Position numbers and translations under genes: made by a program. This document shows positions 31,527 to 42,507 of a stretch of 64,000 nt of DNA, piece after piece; the stretch's first letter is position 1, and each line of letters starts with the position of its first letter. The stretch spans positions 124,001-188,000 of the forward strand of contig OZ025861.1 of the NCBI GenBank assembly GCA_964019425.1, in the 5' to 3' direction. The stretch is from Flectonema sp. DT1601. Lineage: Eukaryota; Euglenozoa; Diplonemea; Diplonemida; Diplonemidae. Under the pieces are notes generated by a model. The model was not told where the DNA came from. It saw only the letters and a list, made by a program, of their open reading frames with translations, and did no database searches.

Positions 31527-32102
31527 CTACGCTCTCGCAAGACGATGTATTCTACAGCTAGTCTCTAATCTACGTCGTTGATTATTTCTAAGAGGCCGTG
31601 GGGGTGGTAGGGAACTTAGCTCACTTCTGACGACTCCTCTTCTTAAAACGTTCTCAGTCGAGAAGGGACGAGGATGTCGAAAGGAGAGGAAAGTTGCCTT
31701 TGGAAGAGGCTCTGGGAATGACCAAATATCACAAGCAATCAAAGCTGGTCCTGCTACTGTGACGACTTCATTTCTAAATACCATCGCTGTTGAGAGCGGT
31801 GCGGTTGCGGGTCGCTTATAAACAGCTACCGGATTCTTAATTGATACGGTTTTTACTTTATTATTCGTCTTTACTCGCTCCACTACTTTTGACAGAGCTG
31901 GCTTCTTCCAAGCAACAGGCAGTACTTCTGCTGAAGGTACATAGGTGCTGGCACCCTTTTTCTTCACATACTCAATACTTTTGCTATAAAAAGCTCCTAA
32001 GGTTATATCTGTTCTTCCGAGAGGTAATTTTATATCGCTATCGGGTAACGGTAAATGTTTCTGAGAAGGGACTCTGTTGTAGTGATCCCACACTTTGTGC
32101 AT
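31527..32102 (-). CDS. Basic protein of unknown function
   Basis: The 191-aa product is rich in Lys, Arg, Pro and Val, with no transmembrane segment, signal peptide or recognised domain. It begins MHKVWDHYNRVPSQKH and ends in an Arg-rich stretch (NNQRRRLETSCRIHRLARA). The ATG is preceded by TTGTTTACTTTAAACAG about 53 nt upstream, the local acceptor style, which supports it being a real gene. It may be a cytoskeletal or flagellar low-complexity protein, but that is speculation. Confidence 0.55.
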   Translation of the reverse strand: MHKVWDHYNRVPSQKHLPLPDSDIKLPLGRTDITLGAFYSKSIEYVKKKGASTYVPSAEVLPVAWKKPALSKVVERVKTNNKVKTVSIKNPVAVYKRPATAPLSTAMVFRNEVVTVAGPALIACDIWSFPEPLPKATFLSFRHPRPFSTENVLRRGVVRSELSSLPPPRPLRNNQRRRLETSCRIHRLARA

Positions 32103-32672
32103 CAGACTTTACTTTGGCTGACTCAAACAGTTCTACTGTACAATATCTTCATCCCTGTTTAAAGTAAACAAAAATATGATCAATAGTAGTACAGCTCAAG
32201 GACAACACCGATCAACACGTGTGCAATGCAACGCTACACGTACATCGATTTTACGGGTTGGACCAAATTAATCTCTTAAATCGAACTTAGCATTGTTTCT
32301 TTTAGTCCGTTTTACCCGTTGTTTTTTGTTATTTTCTTTTTTTTTTTTTTTTTTTTTTTTTTTGTCCCCCGAAACCAAAAAAAAAAGGGGGGAAAAAAAA
32401 AATAATTATGCTGAAGAACCAATCCTTAGTATCCCGAAATAACAATAAATAAATAAATAAAAATAAATAAATAAATAAATAACAATACTGTTGCATGTAG
32501 TTGATTTTACGATATAAATTATTCAAATGCATGGGTGGTATATAAACTTGGGCTTGTCAGCGGATGCTCGCTCAGTCAATATTTCGCTTCAAAAAAAAAA
32601 AAAAAAACACACATTTTCAAAATAATTTCGGGTACCAAAATATAACATTATTTTTATTCCTGTTTAACATGT

Positions 32673-32703
<31 letters not shown>

Positions 32704-33106
32704 CGTTTTCGATGGATTCCTAAAAAAACTACAAACAAAACATCGGGAAAACGGAAAAAAAAAGGAAAAAAAAAAAAAAAAAAGAATCTCACAGAAAATC
32801 CATATAACAAAACTAAAACAAATCGACAACGCAAAAAAAAAAAAAAAAAGCTAAAAATACTAAGACAAATGCTAATAACAGACAAAACACAAGAAATTAT
32901 GAATACAGCTTTAAAGCCATAATTCACTTTTTATAATTTTATTTTTTTTTTGAAAATTCTTGTTTGTTTTTTTTCATTATTTGTTATTATTCTTTTTTTT
33001 TTTTTTTGAAGGAAAAGAAGAAGAAGAAGAAGAAAGCGGGCGTCGCTAAGAATGAAGCAACGCCTTCGAAACAAACTACATCATATATCGCGATACAGAA
33101 AAGTGA

Positions 33107-33156
<50 letters not shown>

Positions 33157-33726
33157 AACTCTAAAAATGAAATAATTCCTAAATGACACCTACGCTCCAA
33201 AACACTTAGTTTAAGCTCAATGTAAAGTAACCCCAGAGGAGGTTACTTAATTTGTAACCATGTCAAATAACATAACGTAGAGTTTTGCTATGGACACAGA
33301 CTTCATCTGCAAGAAAACACTCCAACTAGGAAAGGTAAACTTAATTTGAACATGAAAAAAAAGGTCGAGAATTTGACAAAAAAAAAAAAATACCACAACT
33401 TCACTTCTGGAATCCAACTTTCCACAAAGCTTCCGCACCGAATAATTCCATGCACGGACACATGTCTAACTAAGAGACTACAGATAAACGATCTGCGAGT
33501 ATTGTAATTCAACAACAGAGTGTATCGACTGTTTTCATCAACTCGTAAAGGGTATTACAAGCGATTGTGATACCGAAGTCGGTGATTGACAAGAGTAAAT
33601 ACATGATAAACAGCCAACGCTTCCTTTTTCACGGATGCAGAAAACAGATTATCTTTCCAACCAACATTAGATAAGAGTAATATGGTTGGTACCTTTTTGA
33701 TTGCACTAACATCGTTTTGAAGCGTT
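32103..33726. other. Gene-free spacer with the longest homopolymer
   Basis: The stretch holds an AAAT microsatellite near 32440-32482, several T and A runs (32339-32363, 32679-32703, 32763-32783), and a 46-nt pure A run at 33109-33154. A GAAGAA tract lies at 33013-33033. No coding exon is supported. Confidence 0.6.
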
Positions 33727-36700
33727 CTATGGAACTGAAATCAGACAATCCCAACATGCGGTACCAGACTTCTGTACTTCCTCGGTACAAATTGCTGTGA
33801 AATTTTCACCGTCAGTAGAACCCTCTAATTGGATAGAATCAGGACAGTGTTCTTGTTGTGGATAACTTCGTACAACAACAGTACTGACTTCTTCGCCTGC
33901 CTCTGGAGTGTATTGCAACCAGGTGTTGTCACCGGTACCTTCAGGTGCGCACCAGGTACCACCAGTGTTGATAATTTGATCAGGGCCGAACCCTTCTATA
34001 GAACCTGATGCAGTCACCTTCTCAGACTTGTTGGCGATATTTCCACCAGCTGGGGAGAATACGAGAAGCTGACGAACCTTCCAATTACTAGTGTCAGGGA
34101 TACCCTTTGGTACTACTCGGTAGTAAGAGAAGAGTTCTCCAGGAACTGGTGATCCAACAGAACAAATAACAACAGCTGCTAATGCAACAACTGTTCTTGA
34201 GGCTCTGTCAGCTGCTGGACCTGGTGGGGCTGACCATGCAAGTTGTGATGCTGAAATAGAAAGAGTTCCCAACTTTGCTACCTTCGCAGCCAACATATCC
34301 AAGTCACCAGTAAACATAATATCACATCTCTGGGGATCAGAAGCACATGGTGTTGCTAACAGTGATTGAAATCTTCTCAAAGCTACTCCACTCATTCCTC
34401 CATCAGCATCCTGAACTGCAGAAGACAACACAACTTCAATTTGATTCGATAATATAGTTGACAGTTCCAGTTGGCTTTTACATGTTGTTGTTCTCGCTGC
34501 TTCAATTTGATCAATTCTAGAGAGTAATATTTCCTGTTGTTTAGATATAAGATCATGTAGTTTAATACCCCAGGCTCCTATTTGTTCTTTAGCTGAGGCA
34601 GCATCAGCTTTCAGCGCCCGAAGGTGGCTGTCGAGTCTAACGTTGGAAGTTTTTAATGTTTCTCCTCTCTCTCGTAGTCTATCAACGATGCCAGAGGCGT
34701 CGTCACTGAGAAACTCTAGACCAGCGTCTCTTTCTCCTGCTTGCACAGCTATAAGTGGTTTCACTGTGTGGTTTTTAAACCTTCCTCTCTTGTGTAGTGA
34801 AGAACTACATCCTTGACACATTGTGACCATGCATTGCTCACATTCTGTTTCAGCAGGTTTTTCCTCACAGTGATCACACACAGGAACCTTTATAACACCC
34901 AGAGGTAAACTCTCTACTCCACTCTCACATAAGTAAGTTGGAGCCCCACATTGTGGACATACGAAGGCTCTGCTCGGCTCACCAAACGCCCAACCCGATG
35001 TATGTCTGAGCAGTGAATGCATTTTAGTTGAAAAGGCGTGAGCCTTCTCAGCACATTGTAAGCAAATGCAATGTTCACAATCAAGTCTTCGGGAATCGGT
35101 TGGTGGACCTAAACACGCAGGACATGTTGCCAGTGTCGATGTACTGTCATCAGTATTTGGAAGAAGTGCTACAACACCTTGTAAAGCAGTGTGATCCAAT
35201 AATTCCGATGCCAAAGGTCTACTTGATGCGACAGCAAGACACTGTGATACGAAAGATCTCCAAGTGATAGGAAGTGCTTGTAAATCTATTGGTGGTCTTC
35301 CTAATTGTTTTTCTTGTGTAATCGTCATGGCATCCGCTGCACCAAACTCCCTAAACGGAAACTTACCACTAACCATATGAAGCACGATCAATCCTATGCC
35401 GTAAGTATCAGCAGCTTTCGTCTTCATACCTCCTAATACTTCAGGAGCTAGCAACCCTTCAACTGACATTCCACAGGCCGGACGTATCCATTCAGGTGGT
35501 GTAGCTGTTGCTACGGCTGCCGCTTCTACAATTAGAGCTGTGGCATAGTCGAATTTAACTTTATATTGTTCAACAACATAAACATGATGAGTAGTCAGTT
35601 GTCCGTGTACTAAGTTCTGAGAGTGTAGTGTTACTATGGATTGAATTAGTTGACTTGTTATTCTCTGAACGTCACCACCTCCAAGCTTTCCTGATGTTCC
35701 GATTAAAAGAGCAAGAGAACTGCTAGCCTTTGATTCTGTAACCCAATAAACAGCTCTGCTACCATCTTCCCATAATGCTTTACAAGATAAACTGCAGTAG
35801 TGATGATGACTTGTAATTGAGTCAATGAATGAGTCAGTTAGTATTCGTGATTGGTATTCTGAAGGATCGACTTCGTACTCGTGTAATGCAACAGTAACGA
35901 AGCTCATTTTACACTTTGCGGAGTAGACAATCAGTCTGCCTGATTGAAATAATACTCCACATCGTTCTAATCGACTGAATTCTTGTTTGTGGTTGGCTTC
36001 CAATGGATACCTCCAGGCGTTTGGATCCGATTCGCTCATTGATTTTATTTTATCTTTTACATCTGGAAATTCCCAATTACCTCCATCTCCATTATGCGAC
36101 ATCACTGATAATGTCGCTCCTGATGAGCACTGGTAGCTACCTGAGTCAGAACCACATACTTCGGGTGTTCCGTATTCGCTTAGTTTTGATCTCATGAACG
36201 CACCTGCAGTTCCAGGAACTTTGAATCTTTGAAAGATTCTATGTTTTAATAACTGGACTGCAGTCCATCTCTTTTCAGTATCTTTTACTAGACATTTGGA
36301 AATGAAGTCGTGCATATCAGGGGAGATGTCGGCAGCTCGTTGTGGGTACATTGATTTTATTGTTGGTGCTTCCCCTCTCAAAACTAGTGAGAAGACCTTT
36401 ACTGGTTTGTGTTTATGGTGTGGAGGCTTACCACACAACAATTCAATAGCTGTGATTCCCAACGCCCATATATCCGATGCTGCTTGATAACCAGCTGTAG
36501 ACAAAGCTTCCGGAGCCATCCAACATGGAGATCCTGCAAACTGCTTGCTGTCGGGACAGAGGTTGTCACTGATTATAGAAACACCGAAGTCAGATAGTCG
36601 AATGTCACCGTTACGAGCAACTAGTAAGTTGGCTGCTTTTAAATCTCTGTGTAATGCGCCTATTGAATGGAAATATTTCAGACCCTCAAGTGCCTGGATC

Positions 36701-37059
36701 AGAACGCTGACAACTAGACACTCATCTCTAAACCCACTTGAGTGGTGTGAAGTCATTACATCAAAAACAGAACCGTGAGGATGAAATTGAAGAACTAACC
36801 AAAGTTCTGATCCGCAAATAAAACTTCCTTTCATTCTCAAAACATTCGGATGGTTGCTCTTCCTCATGAGTGTTGCTTCGTGAGCGAATTGACACATGCT
36901 GATATCACCCCCATCGAGGTTTATTATTTTAACTGCCACTTCTTCATCAAGCGGAACACACCTCGCTCTATGAACAACACTACTACCACCAGTCCCTACG
37001 ACACCCAGTAATTCATATTGAGTTGGGTCTCGGGGATATGCCAGGGAGCCGATTGACAT
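33727..37059 (-). CDS. STE20-like kinase, pseudokinase, RING, B-box, coiled coil, discoidin-like protein
   Basis: The product is 1110 aa in one exon. Residues 15-278 form an STE20-type kinase (closest by eye to OSR1/SPAK): GTGGSSVV loop, VAVK44, HRD137-139, DFG157-159, APE182-184. Residues about 360-625 look like a second kinase fold in which HRD is HGQ (485-487) and DFG is FDY, hence a pseudokinase. A C3HC4 RING follows with exact spacing (C646, C649, C661, H663, C666, C669, C701, C704). Next come a B-box (C728 to H764), a helical coiled-coil region (about 775-860) and a C-terminal F5/8-type, discoidin-like fold (about 1000-1105). RING-B-box-coiled-coil is the TRIM order of ubiquitin ligases. 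The protein may couple phosphorylation to ubiquitylation; partners are unknown. The ATG directly follows a long A-tract plus G, and upstream poly-Lys codons were excluded. Confidence 0.87.
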   Translation of the reverse strand: MSIGSLAYPRDPTQYELLGVVGTGGSSVVHRARCVPLDEEVAVKIINLDGGDISMCQFAHEATLMRKSNHPNVLRMKGSFICGSELWLVLQFHPHGSVFDVMTSHHSSGFRDECLVVSVLIQALEGLKYFHSIGALHRDLKAANLLVARNGDIRLSDFGVSIISDNLCPDSKQFAGSPCWMAPEALSTAGYQAASDIWALGITAIELLCGKPPHHKHKPVKVFSLVLRGEAPTIKSMYPQRAADISPDMHDFISKCLVKDTEKRWTAVQLLKHRIFQRFKVPGTAGAFMRSKLSEYGTPEVCGSDSGSYQCSSGATLSVMSHNGDGGNWEFPDVKDKIKSMSESDPNAWRYPLEANHKQEFSRLERCGVLFQSGRLIVYSAKCKMSFVTVALHEYEVDPSEYQSRILTDSFIDSITSHHHYCSLSCKALWEDGSRAVYWVTESKASSSLALLIGTSGKLGGGDVQRITSQLIQSIVTLHSQNLVHGQLTTHHVYVVEQYKVKFDYATALIVEAAAVATATPPEWIRPACGMSVEGLLAPEVLGGMKTKAADTYGIGLIVLHMVSGKFPFREFGAADAMTITQEKQLGRPPIDLQALPITWRSFVSQCLAVASSRPLASELLDHTALQGVVALLPNTDDSTSTLATCPACLGPPTDSRRLDCEHCICLQCAEKAHAFSTKMHSLLRHTSGWAFGEPSRAFVCPQCGAPTYLCESGVESLPLGVIKVPVCDHCEEKPAETECEQCMVTMCQGCSSSLHKRGRFKNHTVKPLIAVQAGERDAGLEFLSDDASGIVDRLRERGETLKTSNVRLDSHLRALKADAASAKEQIGAWGIKLHDLISKQQEILLSRIDQIEAARTTTCKSQLELSTILSNQIEVVLSSAVQDADGGMSGVALRRFQSLLATPCASDPQRCDIMFTGDLDMLAAKVAKLGTLSISASQLAWSAPPGPAADRASRTVVALAAVVICSVGSPVPGELFSYYRVVPKGIPDTSNWKVRQLLVFSPAGGNIANKSEKVTASGSIEGFGPDQIINTGGTWCAPEGTGDNTWLQYTPEAGEEVSTVVVRSYPQQEHCPDSIQLEGSTDGENFTAICTEEVQKSGTACWDCLISVP

Positions 37060-37434
37060 CTTTTTTTTTTTTTTTTTTTTTTTTTTCCCTCTTGGAGCCG
37101 TCCGCCCCCGACGCGGCCTCTTGTTGAAAGAAAAAAATAATGCTTCAACGGGAAAACAAAACATTCATTCAACATCAGGGTCCCTTTCAACATTTAACAT
37201 TTTCACCTAAAAAGAATAACATAAGAAAGTGGATGTTATTATTATTTAAGCTGCTGTTAGAACGCAGTTTTCCATTTGAGTTATTCAGAACTCGTTCAAG
37301 GCAATATATTCCTTATAATATATCATTATTATTTTTTAAAAAAAAAAAAAGTCGTGACGGTAATTAGTTCACGCTTGTATTACTTATCAAAAATACCTTT
37401 TCTTTTTTTTTTTTCCCCTTTTTTTTTTGGTTTA
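37060..37434. other. Spacer between kinase and FSP1-like genes
   Basis: A T run touches the kinase start (37061-37086), and further A or T runs lie near 37337-37350 and 37403-37429. No gene is seen. Confidence 0.55.
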
Positions 37435-40400
37435 TTAGTCAGATAACTTTGTTGGTGTGAGTCTCTTCATCACTTCGTACTCAGCATACCCTTTACCACA
37501 GGCGGCAATCCATCCAGAAACGGTACCCCAAGAAGCTCCTATCGCTGGTACGAGTAGACCTGTTGGTGGTTACATTTTGTATGATAACAGACACAGATGT
37601 TAAAATAAATACCGTAATTATAAATATCATGGTGTATAAAAAGTCTCCAAATCAGCAAAAAATGGCCAAATCCACCATCTTTATTATATCCAAAGTTTTT
37701 TTAGTACAATCATTCACAGAAAACACTTAGCAAAATTCGGATTCCAGAAAAAAAAAAAATTTTTTTTTTTGACCTTTTTCTTTTGACTTTGGTACTAAAT
37801 TATCGACATTTTGAACTGGTTAAAGTTCTACAGGCTGGTCTTGTGTACCAACCTGGTGGGGGATTGATAACTAATGTTGAAGTTGCTTCCAGATACATAT
37901 CAGGACAACATATCCACAAATAACGTTGTTGGTAGCTGGTTGCACACCAGTCTTAATGAATGATGTCAAAATTCCTAAAAGCAGCAAGTAGTAGTCTAGA
38001 CGAGGCCAACTACAACTAAGGAGTTCCCTTCTCCAATCGTTGTAATACACCGAGGTATGAGGTGCGGTATTAAGAAACATGAACTCATGTTCACAACTAC
38101 GGACTTCAGGACTCGGGTGGATTTGCAGGATTGACAATACCTGCTTTTATAAAACCAGCCATGATAGTATTTTTCGTAATACTATCAAGGGCTGTCATTA
38201 TCCACCCAATTTGCGACTTCGTTTTTGTGAGCTCCTTCATCCATTTTGACATGGGTTCGGATTCAGGAGCTCCCTTTGGACCCTTCCCTTTCGCAGCGCG
38301 CTTTAAAGTTTCTATCAGCTTTTTGCTTTGATTTTTTCAACTTTTCCTCCCGCTTGCGCATCTGCTCTGTCATCCACTCACCAAGAAAGCTTGATGCTTC
38401 TTTGAAGTTGGCCATGACAGTTAGATCCAGCGGCCGGAGATGAGAAGTCTATCCGCCTTGCACCAGTATAACCGTGGTATTGGCTTCTTCAAATCGACGA
38501 AGGACTTCTTCAGTTATCTGCCCCCTAAACTGGGCATATACTGCGAGGCCAGGGTGATCCGATTGGAGTGTTTTTTAGTTAGTTTAGATCCGATTGGAGC
38601 GTTTCTTAATAAAGTATGGGACTATTGCTCCAGAAACCTTGACCGAGCTGATAGGAGTTCTGCTTCAGGCGCTACTTTCGCAGTGGTTCCAAGACGGTAT
38701 CCAACCCTTCCGTTCCAGGAACTTGTAGGTCCATGTTGCTTGTAGGTAACCGGAATCCACGCGTTCCGGCGTATCACCTGTGCTTGAAACCAGAGAAGAG
38801 AAGCAAACACAGAGCCACCATAGGCACGGATATTCTCAATTAAATCGAGCACCCGCTTCCTCATCAGTGGTTAAGATGGTTGGTCTCCCAGATTTCACCT
38901 GCCCTTCTAGTGGTTCTCCCTTTGTCTTCCTCTTTTGTTCCTCAACAAAGAGCTTCATTGCCCTGCCTGCACTGTTGATCTCTTCTTATGGTCCGTGTTG
39001 AAGTATGCAATCGCCCTTGACACATTGGTGGCAGAGTTCACCATCTCACCAATGTTAAGCCACTCCCCCCTTGACCACTTCTCATAGCAGCAGAGACTTT
39101 TGTGTTCCTTTACCCGCTCCTCTTTCTTTATCAAACCCAGCTCCACCTTGCTTACCGACGTCTTCAGGGGTTCAAAAGGATCCCGTTTTTTCAAAAAATT
39201 CCGCATAGTGTGAAAAATTTCATCCCCAAAAACTACCATTTTACAGTCAAAATGTGTACTTTCATACTTTTTTATAAAAATCCACCAAGTTTTTTTTCCG
39301 AGAATCCACCATCTTTTTTATATCCAAAGTTGTTATACTCCAAATTTTTTATACACCGTGATATTTATAATTACAGTAAATAAATTAAAAAAAAAAAAAA
39401 CACACAAACCATCATTAGGACCAAGGGATATAATGACGGTGTTGGATGTCGCCTTCGTGTACTTCTGTGTCAATCCTTTCCCAGAACTATGTGATAAAAT
39501 ATTAGCAGCAATGCAAAGAGCATGAGAACGAGCATTTTGAGCTAGTTTTGCCTCTCCAGTTGCAACAATGTCACCACCAGCAAAGATCAAAGGAACTTCA
39601 AGCGAATCGGTTTCGTCTGAAGTTACCAACCGAAGGTAGTCATCAACAACAAGATGACCATCAGACTCTAAACAATTAGAGAAGGATTCGTCTTGTTGTA
39701 AAAAGTCACTATTCGGTACTACTCCAGTGCAAATAAAGTCAACGTCGACGTTATAAATTTCAGTGCGAACACCACTTGAAGATTGGACTATAATTTTTTT
39801 ATGTTCTGGGATGGCTTCCACTACACGTGTGTCTAGAAGAATTTCAACACCTCTTTTGGTCAGCCAATTGTTTGCTTTTGTTGCCATGCTTTCCGTGTGT
39901 CTTTGAAGAAGTCGTGGAGCAGATTCCACTAAAGTTATTTTCTTTGTGGGATACTTATAAACAATTTCAGCTGCTAATTCAACCCCGACAAGGCCACCTC
40001 CGATAATCAAAACATGATTAGCAATTTCTAATTTGACATGAGTGGCTCTTATTGCCGCATTTCTTGAAGGAAGAATCGACAAACCAGTCTTAATTAAATC
40101 AGATTGATAACTGCTACCGGTTGCAATGACGAGGTAGTCGTAACTTATCGATCTTTTTTCAAGAAGAACTCTGTCAGGTGTAACTTTCCAAACCTTTTCT
40201 GTAACAACATCACATTTTGTTAAACAAATTCGATAATCTCGGTGAATATATTTTTGATATTCTGGTTCAACGAGTGTCCTTAACACTGATGGTGTATTTT
40301 CAAAGTAATCTTTACTATCAATTAGAGTAACATGCAGCTTATCTTGTAATTCTGAAGCAACATGAACACCACAGTAACCTCCACCCAACACAACAACTCT

Positions 40401-41072
40401 TTTTTTTCCTGGAACGTGACACTTTCCTGCTATGAAATTTGACAATGGAGGACCAACCTTTACTCCACTTGTTGAAAGCCGTTGAGTCCAATGAAAAGCG
40501 TCAGTTTCAGAAACTGCTGTCCAAGTTACGTCAGCTAGTCTGCTATGAGGATGAGCGAGTGTTATAATCAATCCTTGACGCTCTACTCTGAATTGAGTAA
40601 GACATATTCCCATCATGGGGACATCCTCTATTAGGGATTTATTTTTATAAATACAAAGCAGTCCTGTTGATTTGTGAACCACTCCAAAACGGGTATCGCC
40701 TTCTGCCGGAAATTCTAACATCGTTCCCAAGAAGGGAGGATTTGCTATTTTATGTTTGTGAAAACAAGAATTGTCTTCTTGTTTTCGTAGTCTCCAAAAC
40801 TGGTGATTTGATTCTTCGAAATTTAAGTCGGTTGGTTTTCCGCATGCAACCATCTCCAGAGAGGCGATTTCAACAAGTTTTTGACATAATCCAAGTGCAT
40901 GTCGTCGAGTTGTGAACTTAAACTTTCTATCAGAGTCAAGATACATCATGACTTCTTCAACAATCTCTACGGAAGGAACACATTCTGGATACCATCTAAA
41001 ATTATACCAACGGCCACGGTGCTCCAGTCTGTCAGCGAGCTCCTTTGAAAGATCCTCTAGAACGTCCCACAT
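37435..41072 (-). CDS. DEP-PH-FSP1/AIFM2-like flavin oxidoreductase, two exons
   Basis: Exon 1 is 41072-39410 and exon 2 is 37559-37435, joined in phase 1 (GPNDG|LLVPAIG) to give 595 aa. Residues about 1-95 resemble a DEP domain (RGRWYNFRWYPE to FEESNHQFWRL), and about 115-200 a PH domain ending in AFHWTQRL. From 224 the protein matches the AIFM2/FSP1 flavoprotein class: GGGYCG at 230-235 for FAD, LVIATGSSY, GGGLVG at 358-363 for NAD(P)H, and FAGGDIVATGEAKLAQNA. Human FSP1 reduces coenzyme Q at membranes using NAD(P)H; a quinone or similar substrate is inferred. The intron is 1850 bp because a DNA transposon lies inside it; without the insertion it would be 83 bp. The extra N-terminal domains are unusual. 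Confidence 0.87.
37612..39376 (-). mobile_element. Decayed Tc1/mariner-pogo DNA transposon in an intron
   Basis: The 1765-bp element is flanked by TA on both sides (37610-37611 and 39377-39378), the Tc1/mariner target duplication. Terminal inverted repeats of about 30 bp read C(C/T)GTAATTATAAATATCA then GGTGTATAAAAA and differ at a few positions between ends. On the minus strand, broken frames carry DDE-transposase-like blocks: a KSGRPTILTTDEE helix-turn-helix linker style segment, an IRAYGGSVFAS region, and TSHLRPLDLTVMANFK, which resembles the TxxxQPLD block of pogo-like DDE_1 transposases. Stops and frame changes are frequent, so it cannot encode a working enzyme. A direct subterminal repeat (TCCACCATCTTT) occurs near both ends. 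It sits wholly inside the FSP1-like gene intron, in the same orientation as the gene. Confidence 0.85.
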
Positions 41073-41176
41073 TTGTTTATTTTATTTTCGTACTTTACAA
41101 TAAAATGATTGACATAGATACGTTTTTTTCAAGAAGCAGTTAGAGAAGAAGAGTCAACGATCTCTCTCAAGGGTGA

Positions 41177-41208
<32 letters not shown>

Positions 41209-41484
41209 CCTTCCTTTCATTCCTTTTTTTTTTTTTTTTTTTTTTTTCCTATCTCCATTTATCGATTTCTATCCCACGACAGACTGCACACTACAAAACG
41301 GAATTATTTGAAAGAAAGAAACAAAAAAAAAAATAAATAAGGATAGTAAAACATGGCAAGGATAACACTCAAATGCCAATCTTCTGTACTACGCTGATAC
41401 AATGGTATCGAAAATTAGTGACAAAGACAGTCTTACAATGTCTTATATACAGGCAAGAGGATCATGGAATGTATACAGCACCAT
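41073..41484. other. Spacer upstream of the FSP1-like gene
   Basis: T runs near 41180-41208 and 41224-41247 with little else; no gene is supported. Confidence 0.6.
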
Positions 41485-42507
41485 TCATCCCAAAATATTG
41501 GATATGAGAAATAAGTAAATAAAAGGCTGAGCAGCAGCAGCGCATAGCAGCATTGGTTGGGATTTTGCAACAACTTTTCCGTCAGATGTCTTGAAATGTT
41601 CCATTAGTTGTGCTCTAATCATGAATGCTGATCCAGCACAGCACCACACGAATGGAAGCCAACATAATGGAGATGGAAGAAATATCCTGGAAAGTAAACA
41701 AAAGCAAATACCAACGTATTTATATCCACTTATAGAAGCTGTATCGAAGATGTAAAGATGACTTAGAGCTCCAAAAGAAAAACACTTTAACAATAACACC
41801 TCTAGTAAGTTAACAGCGAAACACCATGATGCCTGAGTACCAAGAATTTCCGGTTTAAACGCATTGTTTACACCCATAATAGCTGCACTTAATAGAACGT
41901 ATGTGACTAACGCCATAAAAGGAAGATACAAATCCAATCCGTTGGAGTCTCTATCAGGACTCTCATATGGATATTCAGCAGCCTCTTGCATGTATGGCAT
42001 TTCATGACGAGCGAAGTTGTGAGTGAATGGGAAGGCGATAATCTTCAGTTTATTTAATACATATCTGTTAGTGACTTTGAAATACACTCGAAGTCCGTCG
42101 AGGTACGGCATCACCTTCTGCTGGACTTGATTACCAGCGAAGTCAATATTAGGAATCAGGTCAGGATCTGCTCCTTTTGATGCCAATCCCATTCTGAGAC
42201 CTGCCATCGCCCATTCAGTCGATTGCTTCCAATCATTACCAGCACCGAAATTGAGAGGAGTTTGTTGCTGTTGCTGTTGTTGTTGTTGTTGATGTTGATG
42301 TTGTGGATGTTGTTGTTGCTGTTGTTGTACAGGTGGAGGTCCAGGAACTTGCCAAGAATTTTCATGCACAGGAGTATTTCTGTGATGTAAATCAGCACCT
42401 GCTGCCCCATACCCAGGATTTACTGGTGGAGGTCCCTGATGAGTAGGTGCCGCCCAATCAACTCCTCCCGACTCCGGTATTGAGAAGTTCGATTGATGAA
42501 ATTCCAT
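41485..42507 (-). CDS. YIF1: YIF1 ER-Golgi membrane protein
   Basis: The 340-aa product has a Pro/Gln-rich cytosolic N-terminus with a polyglutamine tract (about residues 60-82). This is followed by the YIF1 core: YFKVTNRYVLNKLKIIAFPFTH, DLYLPFMALVTYVLL, FKPEILG, SGYKYVGI, and five hydrophobic helices to the C-terminus. YIF1 pairs with YIP1 on COPII vesicles and functions in ER-to-Golgi traffic. Length agrees with the family (about 300-350). It is a single exon. A GTAAGT-like sequence just upstream of the start probably has no role, because a CTACTTTAG acceptor lies before it. Confidence 0.93.
   Translation of the reverse strand: MEFHQSNFSIPESGGVDWAAPTHQGPPPVNPGYGAAGADLHHRNTPVHENSWQVPGPPPVQQQQQQHPQHQHQQQQQQQQQQTPLNFGAGNDWKQSTEWAMAGLRMGLASKGADPDLIPNIDFAGNQVQQKVMPYLDGLRVYFKVTNRYVLNKLKIIAFPFTHNFARHEMPYMQEAAEYPYESPDRDSNGLDLYLPFMALVTYVLLSAAIMGVNNAFKPEILGTQASWCFAVNLLEVLLLKCFSFGALSHLYIFDTASISGYKYVGICFCLLSRIFLPSPLCWLPFVWCCAGSAFMIRAQLMEHFKTSDGKVVAKSQPMLLCAAAAQPFIYLFLISNILG

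Noticed and set aside
37060-37164. N-terminal extension with poly-Lys of the kinase-TRIM frame
   Set aside because: It reads through an A-tract; the natural start is MSIGSL at 37059.
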